Source: Aestuariibius violaceus
GTDB lineage: Bacteria; Pseudomonadota; Alphaproteobacteria; Rhodobacterales; Rhodobacteraceae
DNA length: 64,000 bases
Reading direction: 5' to 3'
Assembly (NCBI RefSeq): GCF_040779325.2
Contig: NZ_JBFONT020000001.1
Span: 186,001 to 250,000, forward strand
The notes under the pieces are model-generated. The model ran no database searches, was not told where the DNA came from, and worked only from the letters and a program-made list of their open reading frames with translations. The translations under genes and the position numbers were made by a program. Every line of letters begins with the position of its first letter. The first letter of the stretch is position 1. This document shows positions 18,049 through 25,197 of the stretch, piece after piece.

Positions 18049-19323
18049 ATGACCACAATTCCGAAGATCCGCTATTCACGGCGGTCCATGCTGAAAACGG
18101 GCGGCGCGGCGCTGGCCGCGACCGCCCTGCCCGCGCCCATGGTCTGGGGCCAGCAAACGCGGGACATCACGCTGCGCCAGTTCGGCACCGGTGTGTCGAA
18201 CCTCAACGAGGTGGCCCAGAAGGTGCAGGAAGATCTGGGCTTCACGCTCGAGATGACGGCGCTCGACAGCGACAGCGTGACCCAGCGCGCCGCCACCCAG
18301 CCCGACAGTTTCGACATCGCCGATATCGAATACTGGATCTGCAAGAAGGTCTGGCCGACGGGCAACCTGCAGGCGATGGATGTCTCCAGGATCGCCAATT
18401 ACGACCAGATCGTCGGCATCTTCAAATCGGGCAAGCTGACGCCGGAAAGCGTGATCGCCCAAGGCACCGCGCCGCACACGGTCGGCTTCGTGCCCGAACC
18501 GGGGGCCACCACCTTCGCCGATGAAGAAACCGGCTGGATGACCCTCATCCCCACGATCTACAACGCCGATACGCTGGGCATCCGCCCCGACCTGATCGGG
18601 CGGCCGATCAGCAACTGGTCCGAGCTTCTGAACCCCGAATTCGCCGGCAAGGCCTCGATCCTCGACATCTCGTCGATCGGGATCATGGATATGGCCATGG
18701 TCTGCGAATCCATGGGCGAGATCCAGTATGCCGACAAGGGCAACATGACCCGGGAAGAGATCGACCAGACGATCGCGATCTTCACCGAAGCCAAGCAGAA
18801 CGGCCAGTTCCGCGCCTTCTGGAAGACCTTCGACGAAAGCGTGAACCTGATGGCGTCGGGCGAGGTTGTGATCCAGTCCATGTGGTCGCCCGCGATCACG
18901 GCGGTCAAGTCGCGTGGCATCCCATGCGTCTACCAGCCGCTGGAAGAGGGCTACCGCTCCTGGGGCGGTGGCATCGGCCTGTCCAACTCGCTCAGCGGGA
19001 TGGAGCTCGACGCGGCCTACGAATACATCAACTGGTATCTCGATGGCTGGGTCGGCGGCTTCCTCATGCGGCAGGGTTACTATTCCGCCGTGCCGGAAAC
19101 CTCGAAGAATCACATGTCCGAGAACGAGTGGGGCTATTGGTTCGAAGGCGCGGAAGCCACCGAAGAGATCACCAACCCCTTCGGCGACGTCATGGCCCAG
19201 CCGGGCGAGGTCCGCGACGGCGGGTCGTTCTACGACCGCATGGGCGCCGTCGCCTGCTGGAACGCCGTCATGGACGAAAACCAGTACATGGTCCGCAAGT
19301 GGAACGAGTTCATCGCGGCCTGA
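18049..19323 (+). CDS. Extracellular solute-binding protein of PotD/PotF type, Tat-exported
   Basis: The 424-residue protein opens with a twin-arginine leader (YSRRSMLKTGGAALAATALP, cleavage about residue 34), implying export in folded form. Mature segments such as DIADIEYWICKKVWPTGNL, MTLIPTIYNADTLGIRPD, WSELLNPEFAGKASILD and GGGIGLSNSLSGMELDAAYEYINWYLDGW follow the polyamine-binding (SBP_bac_8/PotD) pattern. It delivers the solute to the permease pair encoded at 19401 and 20314. A strong hairpin follows the gene, consistent with a more abundant binding-protein transcript. Confidence 0.92.
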   Translation: MTTIPKIRYSRRSMLKTGGAALAATALPAPMVWGQQTRDITLRQFGTGVSNLNEVAQKVQEDLGFTLEMTALDSDSVTQRAATQPDSFDIADIEYWICKKVWPTGNLQAMDVSRIANYDQIVGIFKSGKLTPESVIAQGTAPHTVGFVPEPGATTFADEETGWMTLIPTIYNADTLGIRPDLIGRPISNWSELLNPEFAGKASILDISSIGIMDMAMVCESMGEIQYADKGNMTREEIDQTIAIFTEAKQNGQFRAFWKTFDESVNLMASGEVVIQSMWSPAITAVKSRGIPCVYQPLEEGYRSWGGGIGLSNSLSGMELDAAYEYINWYLDGWVGGFLMRQGYYSAVPETSKNHMSENEWGYWFEGAEATEEITNPFGDVMAQPGEVRDGGSFYDRMGAVACWNAVMDENQYMVRKWNEFIAA

Positions 19324-19347
19324 TCCCGACGTCCAACTGATGTGAAC

Positions 19348-19377
19348 CCCTCTGGCCGGACCTCCCCGGCCAGAGGG
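19348..19377 (+). terminator. Intercistronic hairpin after the binding-protein gene
   Basis: CCCTCTGGCCGG (19348-19359) is the perfect complement of CCGGCCAGAGGG (19366-19377), with a six-base loop and no T-run. Such stems between binding-protein and permease genes usually protect the upstream mRNA or partly terminate transcription. That role is inferred from position. Confidence 0.7.
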
Positions 19378-19400
19378 TCCCAAGCCGCGAAAGAGGCATC

Positions 19401-20312
19401 ATGACCGAGCAGGCGGTCCAGACCCAGATCCCGGCCCAGCGCCCGATCACGGCGCGCAAACCGCTCTCGCGGCACGCAGTCGGCTGGCTCCTGGCCTCGC
19501 CACTGGCGCTAGTGCTGGCCGTCTTCCTCGTCCTACCGATCATCATGATCGGGATCGTCAGCTTCTGGGGCGCGACCGAGTTCTCGATCTACCCGGCCTT
19601 CCAGCTCGACAACTACGCCTTCCTCTTCGGATCCGACGTAACCTACCGCGTCTTCTTCAACACCTTCAAATACGCCGCGATCACCTGGGTCTTCACCTTG
19701 CTGATCGGCTTCACGGCGGCCTATTTCCTCGCCTTCCACGTCCGGTCGCTCAACTGGCAGATCGCGCTCTTCCTGCTCTGCACCATCCCGTTCTGGACCT
19801 CGAACATCATCCGCATGATCTCGTGGATCCCGTTCCTGGGGCGCGAAGGGCTGGCCAATTCCGCGCTCCTCTCCTGGGGCGTCATCGACGCGCCGCTCGA
19901 ATGGCTGCTCTTCAGCGATTTCAGCGTGATCCTCGCCTTCGTCCACCTCTACACGCTCTTCATGGTGGTCCCGATCTTCAACACGATGATGCGGATCGAC
20001 CGCTCCCTGATTGAGGCGGCGGCTGATGCCGGCGCCACCGGCTGGCAAACGCTCTGGCATGTCATCATCCCGCTGACGAAGCCCGGGATCATGATCGGCA
20101 CAATCTTCGTCGTGACCCTCGTGATGGGCGACTTCATCACGGTGCGCTTCATGTCGGGCAGCCAGTCGGCCAATGTGGGCCGCCTGATCTCGAACGATAT
20201 CGGCCTGCTGCAATACCCCTCCGCCTCTGCCACCGCGGTCGTGCTGCTCGTCACCGTCCTTCTGATGATCAGCATCTTCCTGCGCTTCGTCGACATCCGG
20301 AAGGAACTCTGA
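19401..20312 (+). CDS. ABC importer permease, PotB type
   Basis: The 303-residue inner-membrane protein has about six helices, the first at residues 30-55 (LLASPLALVLAVFLVLPII). The EAA-loop that docks the ATPase is EAAADAGATGWQTLWHVIIPLTKPG near residue 210. It pairs with the permease encoded next, two bases downstream of its stop. Transport substrate is as for the operon: polyamine-like or related, undetermined. Confidence 0.92.
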   Translation: MTEQAVQTQIPAQRPITARKPLSRHAVGWLLASPLALVLAVFLVLPIIMIGIVSFWGATEFSIYPAFQLDNYAFLFGSDVTYRVFFNTFKYAAITWVFTLLIGFTAAYFLAFHVRSLNWQIALFLLCTIPFWTSNIIRMISWIPFLGREGLANSALLSWGVIDAPLEWLLFSDFSVILAFVHLYTLFMVVPIFNTMMRIDRSLIEAAADAGATGWQTLWHVIIPLTKPGIMIGTIFVVTLVMGDFITVRFMSGSQSANVGRLISNDIGLLQYPSASATAVVLLVTVLLMISIFLRFVDIRKEL

Positions 20313-20313
20313 G

Positions 20314-21153
20314 ATGGAGCCGCGCCCCCGGTCCTTCTACCTCCTCGCCGCGTTCTTCGCGCTGTTCTTGATCTTCCTCTACGGGCCCACGATCACCATC
20401 GCGATCCTGTCCTTCCAGGGGCCGCAGGGCGGGCTGACCTTCCCGATGCGCGGCTGGTCGCTCCACTGGTTCCGCGACCTCTTCGAACAACAGGCGGTGG
20501 GCGACATCTGGGGCTCGTTCCGGCGGTCCTTCGCGCTGGGCCTCATGGTCATGGTCACGACCGTCGTCGTGTCTGTCATGGGCGGCCTCGCCTTCCGCAA
20601 GCGCTTCGCAGGCTCGACCGTGCTGTTCTACCTCATCATCACCTCGCTCGTGATCCCCTCGATCCTGGTGTCGCTGGGCGTTGGCCTGATCTTCTCGCAA
20701 TCCGGCCTCAACGTGCACTGGTCGACCTCCGGCTTCGGCGCCCAGCTGACCTGGACGCTTCCCTTCGGCCTTCTGATCATGTTCGCCGTCTTCAACCGGT
20801 TCGACCGCAGCTACGAGGAGGCCGCCCGCGATCTCGGCGCCTCCCCCTGGCAGACGATCCGCCATGTCGTCCTGCCGATCATCGCCCCCTCGCTGATCGG
20901 CGTCGCGCTTTTCGGCTTCACGCTCAGCTACGACGAATTCGCCCGGACGCTTCTGACCGCCGGCGGCTACAACACCCTGCCCTTGGAGATCTTCGGGATG
21001 ACGACCAACGTCACCACGCCCGTGATCTTCGCCCTCGGCACGCTGACGACCGCCTTTTCCTTCGTCGTGATCGGCGTCTTCCTCCTCATCGTCTGGCTGA
21101 CCGGGCGGCAGCGCAGGCGGCGCGGGTCCGATGCGGGGCAAGGCCTGGTCTGA
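20314..21153 (+). CDS. ABC importer permease, PotC type
   Basis: The 279-residue inner-membrane partner of the preceding permease has a first helix at residues 8-28 (LLAAFFALFLIFLYGPTITI) and an EAA-loop EEAARDLGASPWQTIRHVVLPII near residue 170. The gene start follows the previous stop with one base between, implying coupled translation. The C-terminus ends in a basic tail (RQRRRRGSD), consistent with a cytoplasmic end. Confidence 0.92.
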   Translation: MEPRPRSFYLLAAFFALFLIFLYGPTITIAILSFQGPQGGLTFPMRGWSLHWFRDLFEQQAVGDIWGSFRRSFALGLMVMVTTVVVSVMGGLAFRKRFAGSTVLFYLIITSLVIPSILVSLGVGLIFSQSGLNVHWSTSGFGAQLTWTLPFGLLIMFAVFNRFDRSYEEAARDLGASPWQTIRHVVLPIIAPSLIGVALFGFTLSYDEFARTLLTAGGYNTLPLEIFGMTTNVTTPVIFALGTLTTAFSFVVIGVFLLIVWLTGRQRRRRGSDAGQGLV

Positions 21154-21156
21154 CCC

Positions 21157-21819
21157 GTGGCCGTCATCATCATCAATCCCAACAGCACGGCGGCCATGAC
21201 CGACGCGATGGTGGACACAGGCAGGGCAGCCGCCCCCGCGTTTGCTATCGAGGGGTGGACGTCCACCGGCGGCCCGCCCGCGATCCAGGGCGCCGAAGAC
21301 GGCGAGGCCGCAACGCCCCCGCTCCTGCGCCTTGTCGACAAGGCCGCAGCCGCAGGGGCCGACGGCATCATCATCGGCTGCTTCGACGACACCGCGCTGG
21401 CCAAGGCCGCACAGCGCGCCGCCTGCCCCGTTATCGGCATCGGCCAGGCCGCCTATCACTACTGCGCCCTGCGCCAGTGGCGGTTCAGCGTCGTCACGAC
21501 GCTCCCCGTCGCGGTTCCGATCATCGAGGGCAACATCGCCGCCTGTGGTCTCTCCCACCACCTCGCCCGGGTCCGCGCGTCGAACGTTCCCGTCCTCGAT
21601 CTCGAGCGTGGGCCGGAAAGCGCCGCCCAACTGATCCTGAATGAAGCCGAAGACGCCATTCGCCAGGATGGGATCGACGCGATCATCCTCGGATGCGCCG
21701 GGATGACGAAAGTGGTTCAGACGGTCAGGTCGGCGCTGGATTTCCGGATCATCGATCCCGTCACCGCGGCCATCCGCTGCATGGGCTGGCTGCACCCATC
21801 CCTGGACCAGCGCCCCTGA
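21157..21819 (+). CDS. Asp/Glu/hydantoin racemase superfamily protein
   Basis: The 220-residue protein starts at a GTG three bases after the permease stop. It has the two half-site cysteines of the family, GCFDDTAL near residue 74 and ILGCAGMTKV near 180, and an N-terminal INPNSTAAMTDAMV typical of hydantoin racemases. It would racemise or isomerise an amino acid derivative or hydantoin. As the last gene of the importer operon it suggests the imported solute is an amino-acid-like compound rather than a simple polyamine. The exact substrate is unknown. Confidence 0.85.
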   Translation: MAVIIINPNSTAAMTDAMVDTGRAAAPAFAIEGWTSTGGPPAIQGAEDGEAATPPLLRLVDKAAAAGADGIIIGCFDDTALAKAAQRAACPVIGIGQAAYHYCALRQWRFSVVTTLPVAVPIIEGNIAACGLSHHLARVRASNVPVLDLERGPESAAQLILNEAEDAIRQDGIDAIILGCAGMTKVVQTVRSALDFRIIDPVTAAIRCMGWLHPSLDQRP

Positions 21820-21826
21820 AAGCGGC

Positions 21827-22300
21827 TCAGCCGTTCTCCAGATCGATCGCCGTCGTCTCACCCGCATCGTCCCGCAGCAGGACGCGGGTTCGCTCGATCT
21901 CTTCCACGGTCCACCGGTCGATCCTGTCGCCGACCTCTGCCATCAGCAGCTCCGACCGGTTCGAGGCGCGGAAGAACGCGATATAGCCGTCATTCGTATC
22001 GCCCACGATGCCGGACAGCTGGATGACGACGTTCTGCGGATCGGGCACCGCGATCGGCTCTTCGGCGACCGGCGCCGGGGGGCGGCGGCTGACATGGAAC
22101 AGCGGCGCCTGGGTCAACGCCCCCGGCGCGACGCCGGGCGCGTCCGGTATCAATCCGGCGGGGCTGCGCGCGGGGCCAGACCCGGTCTCGGCCCCGTTCG
22201 GCAACACCAGCATCACCGCGCAAAGGCACGCCACGCCGCCCAGCACGGTTTCCCGGCTCAACCGTTCGGTCACAAGGCGGGTTACGTCGGCGAAGGTCAT
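21827..22300 (-). CDS. gspC: Type II secretion protein C-like, short
   Basis: The 157-residue protein has one N-terminal membrane helix (about residues 18-36, TVLGGVACLCAVMLVLPNG), then a Pro/Ala-rich linker with the PLFHVSRRPP element. A small beta-rich domain follows (VVIQLSGIVGDTNDGYIAFF, then VGDRIDRWTVEEIERTRVLL), matching the homology region of GspC/GspN and PilP-like proteins that contacts the secretin. There is no C-terminal PDZ domain. It is the last gene of the minus-strand arm and overlaps gspM in an ATGA. It could equally be labelled GspN-like; its role as the bridge from platform to secretin is inferred. Confidence 0.72.
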   Translation of the reverse strand: MTFADVTRLVTERLSRETVLGGVACLCAVMLVLPNGAETGSGPARSPAGLIPDAPGVAPGALTQAPLFHVSRRPPAPVAEEPIAVPDPQNVVIQLSGIVGDTNDGYIAFFRASNRSELLMAEVGDRIDRWTVEEIERTRVLLRDDAGETTAIDLENG

Positions 22301-22836
22301 GGCTGAAGATACGCCTCCAGCGTCATCTGGATGGCGATCCGGCGGGTCGGATCGCTCCGGCTCAGCGTGCGCGCCCGCCGCAGCTCGATCTCGGTCGCCG
22401 CGATCAGCGGCTCGGCATCGGCCACAGCATAGAGAAAATCTTCCAACCGGTCCTCGGGGATTGCCCCAGCGAGGACCATCCCGATCGTCAGAAGCGGCCC
22501 GTCCGGCGTCACCTCGCGCGCCCGGATCACTTCGATCTCCAGCCCATGCGCCGCCGCCAGCGCCTGAGCGTCTGTCTGCAGGCGCGTCTGCGCCTCGCGC
22601 GGGGTCCCAGCGGCATAAAGCGCTGCCGCAAAGGCCCCGTCAGAGGTCGCCACCCGCGCCTCGACAGCCTCGGCCCGCTCGGTCACCGCGCGCAGCTCGG
22701 CCAGGCTGGAACTGCGGGCCTCCACCGCCCGCCAGGCGAGCAGGACAAAGACCAGCGCAATCCCGAAAGCCACATATTCCAGCACCCGGCCGATCCGGGC
22801 AGGCTTGTCACGGTCGGCAAAGACGATCTGGCTCAT
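22297..22836 (-). CDS. gspM: Type II secretion platform protein M (GspM/PilO-like)
   Basis: The 179-residue bitopic protein has a short cytoplasmic N-terminus, a membrane helix at about residues 21-38 (VAFGIALVFVLLAWRAV), a coiled coil (SSLAELRAVTERAEAVEARVA) and a ferredoxin-like periplasmic domain with DRLEDFLYAVADAEPLI. That is the PilO/GspM-b plan, with GspL as expected partner. The start at MSQIVFAD overlaps the gspL stop by four bases. Identification relies on architecture and operon position, as GspM proteins are poorly conserved. Confidence 0.8.
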   Translation of the reverse strand: MSQIVFADRDKPARIGRVLEYVAFGIALVFVLLAWRAVEARSSSLAELRAVTERAEAVEARVATSDGAFAAALYAAGTPREAQTRLQTDAQALAAAHGLEIEVIRAREVTPDGPLLTIGMVLAGAIPEDRLEDFLYAVADAEPLIAATEIELRRARTLSRSDPTRRIAIQMTLEAYLQP

Positions 22837-23855
22837 CGCCCCGCCCCCGTCAGCGTCGCATCGATCCGGAACCGCTCGATCCCCTGGCTGTTGTCTCGCG
22901 TCACCGGCGCCGCAAAGCGCGGATCGCTCAGCCCCGGCGTCGCCGCCAGCAGATCGCTCAATGCCGCAGCCGATGGCGTAAAGCCCGTCAGGCTGACCTC
23001 CCCGCCATCGATGGTCAGCCGCTCCAGCCACGACTCGGCCGGAATGCGCCCGGCCAGAACCGTGGGCAGGCTCAGCCGGCTTTGCGACGCCGCGGCAGCC
23101 TGACCAACTGTCCGACGCGCACTGTCCTGCACCGCCAAAGCTGCGATCTGCGACCGTGCCGCATCGGCCTCCGTCGACAGGCTCATATGCCGCAACTGGA
23201 CCACCGACAGCGCGATCAGCGCCACCGCCAGAAACGCGGCCGAGATCATCACCGTCCCGCGCAGCCGCGCCGGGATCGCCCCGCGCGGGGCTTCTTCCGC
23301 CGGCGCCGCCCAGTCAGGCAACGCGCTCAGCGCGTCCTCCCCAAGGCCCAGCGAGACCCGCGAAATGCGATAGCCGCTCTCCTCCACCATGGTCAGGAGC
23401 GGCGCGATGGTCTGGCGCAGGATCACGCAGGCCCGCAGATGCCAGCCCTCTCCGGGGCGCTCTTCCAGCCGCCACAGCCACAGCGACTCTGCCTCTTCGA
23501 ATGGCGAGCGCACCGATAGCTCGACGGCAATCATATCCTCAAGCTCGCGCAGGGACGCGTCGGGCAGGGTCAGCTCGATCTCAAGACACTCTTCGGACGG
23601 CAGCACGATCTCCACATGGCGCGCCCGCTCGATCCGCGGCTTCGCCTCGTCCAGACCAATCGGCTGCCCGTCCTCGCCCAGCACCACTGGCACGCCGCCC
23701 GAAACGGTCAGCGCGACGTCGCCCGGCTCGGGCGCGCGCAGATCGCCGCGCAGCCAGCGCCACCCCGCCTCCAGGGCGGCAGTCGACGGCACCTTCAGCT
23801 GGTCAAAACCGATCTTTCCGAAAGGGACCTTCGTCCCAAACCCCATATACGCCAC
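22833..23855 (-). CDS. gspL: Type II secretion platform protein L (GspL/PilN-like)
   Basis: The 340-residue protein has a cytoplasmic actin-like region (about residues 40-205, with LPSEECLEIELTLPDASLRE and VELSVRSPFEEAESLW), one membrane helix at about 216-236 (RGTVMISAAFLAVALIALSV) and a periplasmic ferredoxin-like domain near the end. In the T2SS it recruits the GspE ATPase to the inner membrane. A GTG start at 23855 has AAGGA five bases ahead, which favours it over the in-frame ATG nine bases downstream. It lies 11 bases after the DUF1501 stop, so it is probably co-transcribed. Confidence 0.82.
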   Translation of the reverse strand: MAYMGFGTKVPFGKIGFDQLKVPSTAALEAGWRWLRGDLRAPEPGDVALTVSGGVPVVLGEDGQPIGLDEAKPRIERARHVEIVLPSEECLEIELTLPDASLRELEDMIAVELSVRSPFEEAESLWLWRLEERPGEGWHLRACVILRQTIAPLLTMVEESGYRISRVSLGLGEDALSALPDWAAPAEEAPRGAIPARLRGTVMISAAFLAVALIALSVVQLRHMSLSTEADAARSQIAALAVQDSARRTVGQAAAASQSRLSLPTVLAGRIPAESWLERLTIDGGEVSLTGFTPSAAALSDLLAATPGLSDPRFAAPVTRDNSQGIERFRIDATLTGAGR

Positions 23856-23866
23856 TGCGTCCTTCG

Positions 23867-25174
23867 CTACGCCACCCGAGTGAACAGATTGCGATTGGTC
23901 ACGTTGATCCCAGGCAGGACCGTCCCGATCATTGCCTCAGGCAGCCCCATATGCCGGATCATGATTTCCGAGACAATGTCGCGGTAATCGATCAGGTTCG
24001 GCATGTAGCGCCCGCGCTCCAGATTGCTGTCGTCAAGCGATGCGACATCCTCTGCCGCCATCCCGCCGACGGTCGGCCCGCCAAAGGCAAACCACGCACC
24101 GCCATGGCCGTGATCGGTGCCTTCGTTGCCGTTCTCGTAGACGGTCCGCCCGAATTCGCTGCCGACCAGCACGACGACGTCGTCGCGCAGCTCCGAGATA
24201 TCCCGCCAGAAGGTCAGGAAATCCGTCGCCCCGGCGGTCATGTTCCGGTGATAGCCCTTGTTCTGGTCGACGAAGCGGTCCGCGCCATCCGCAATCTGGT
24301 TCGAATGCGTGTCCCAGCCGATATTCCAGTCGAGCGACGCGACCGACAGCGGCACGCCCGCCTTCAAAAGCTGCGCCGTCAGCCGCAGGCCACGGCCCAG
24401 CGGGCTGCCCGAATAGTCAAGGCCCCCGGCCGACGGCGTATAATCCGCCCCCGCCGCCTGGATCTCGGCGATCGTATCGACCAGCACGATCTGCTGCTCG
24501 CGCACCCGCGCCTCGGCTTCCGGCAGGTCGACCTCGTGGCTCGACACTTCGCGCATCATCTCGGTCAGGCGGTTCTCGGCGCAGCCGGAGCCGCTGCAGA
24601 AATCCCCGCTCCGGACGTCGAAACCGCCCGCGCTCGACACGGCCGGAACCGCGATCTCGCCCCGCATCTCGGTCGCGATGGAACTCTTGCCCAGCGACGC
24701 GCCCCGCAGCGGATGGTCAGTCGCGTTCACCGCCTGGAGGTAGCGGTTGAGGTACCCGTCCACCAGATTGTTCCGCATCCCGGTGCCGATCCAGCGCTGG
24801 CAATCGAAATGCGACCGGTTGCCTTCCTCAAGCGCGGCAGACGGCGCGACCATCATCCGGCCGCTCTCCCAGATCTCCATCATCGCAGCCATGTTCGGGT
24901 TCATGCCCCGGATCGGATGGCCCAGATCGAGCGCAGAGTTCGGATCGTTGCTTGGCGCCTCGATCGCGATGTTCGGGCGCACGTTGAAATAGGTCATGTC
25001 GCCAAACCGCGGGAACAGGTGCAACCCGTCCGCCCCGCCCCGCATGAACACCTTGACCAGCGTCTTGGTCCCCGCCTCCTGGGCAAAGGCGAATTTCGGT
25101 GCGCCGACCGTTCCCACAGCCGAAGCTGCGGCGGTCAGGGCGGCGGTTCTCAGGAAATCTCTACGGGTCTGCAT
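23867..25174 (-). CDS. DUF1501 family protein, Tat-exported
   Basis: The 435-residue protein begins TRRDFLRTAALTAAASAVGT, a clear twin-arginine leader cleaved near residue 30. The body has the DUF1501 blocks VKVFMRGGADGLHLFPRFGD, LRLTAQLLKAGVPLSVASLD, the DTHSNQ segment and SEFGRTVYENGNEGTDHGHGGAWFAFGG, which resemble metal-binding motifs of the alkaline phosphatase/sulfatase fold. The function is not established for the family. DUF1501 genes usually pair with a DUF1800 gene, as here. Its placement between DUF1800 and gspL suggests that the pair uses, or works with, this secretion machine. Confidence 0.88.
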   Translation of the reverse strand: MQTRRDFLRTAALTAAASAVGTVGAPKFAFAQEAGTKTLVKVFMRGGADGLHLFPRFGDMTYFNVRPNIAIEAPSNDPNSALDLGHPIRGMNPNMAAMMEIWESGRMMVAPSAALEEGNRSHFDCQRWIGTGMRNNLVDGYLNRYLQAVNATDHPLRGASLGKSSIATEMRGEIAVPAVSSAGGFDVRSGDFCSGSGCAENRLTEMMREVSSHEVDLPEAEARVREQQIVLVDTIAEIQAAGADYTPSAGGLDYSGSPLGRGLRLTAQLLKAGVPLSVASLDWNIGWDTHSNQIADGADRFVDQNKGYHRNMTAGATDFLTFWRDISELRDDVVVLVGSEFGRTVYENGNEGTDHGHGGAWFAFGGPTVGGMAAEDVASLDDSNLERGRYMPNLIDYRDIVSEIMIRHMGLPEAMIGTVLPGINVTNRNLFTRVA

Positions 25175-25197
25175 ATCACCACTCCCCAGATCTTAAA

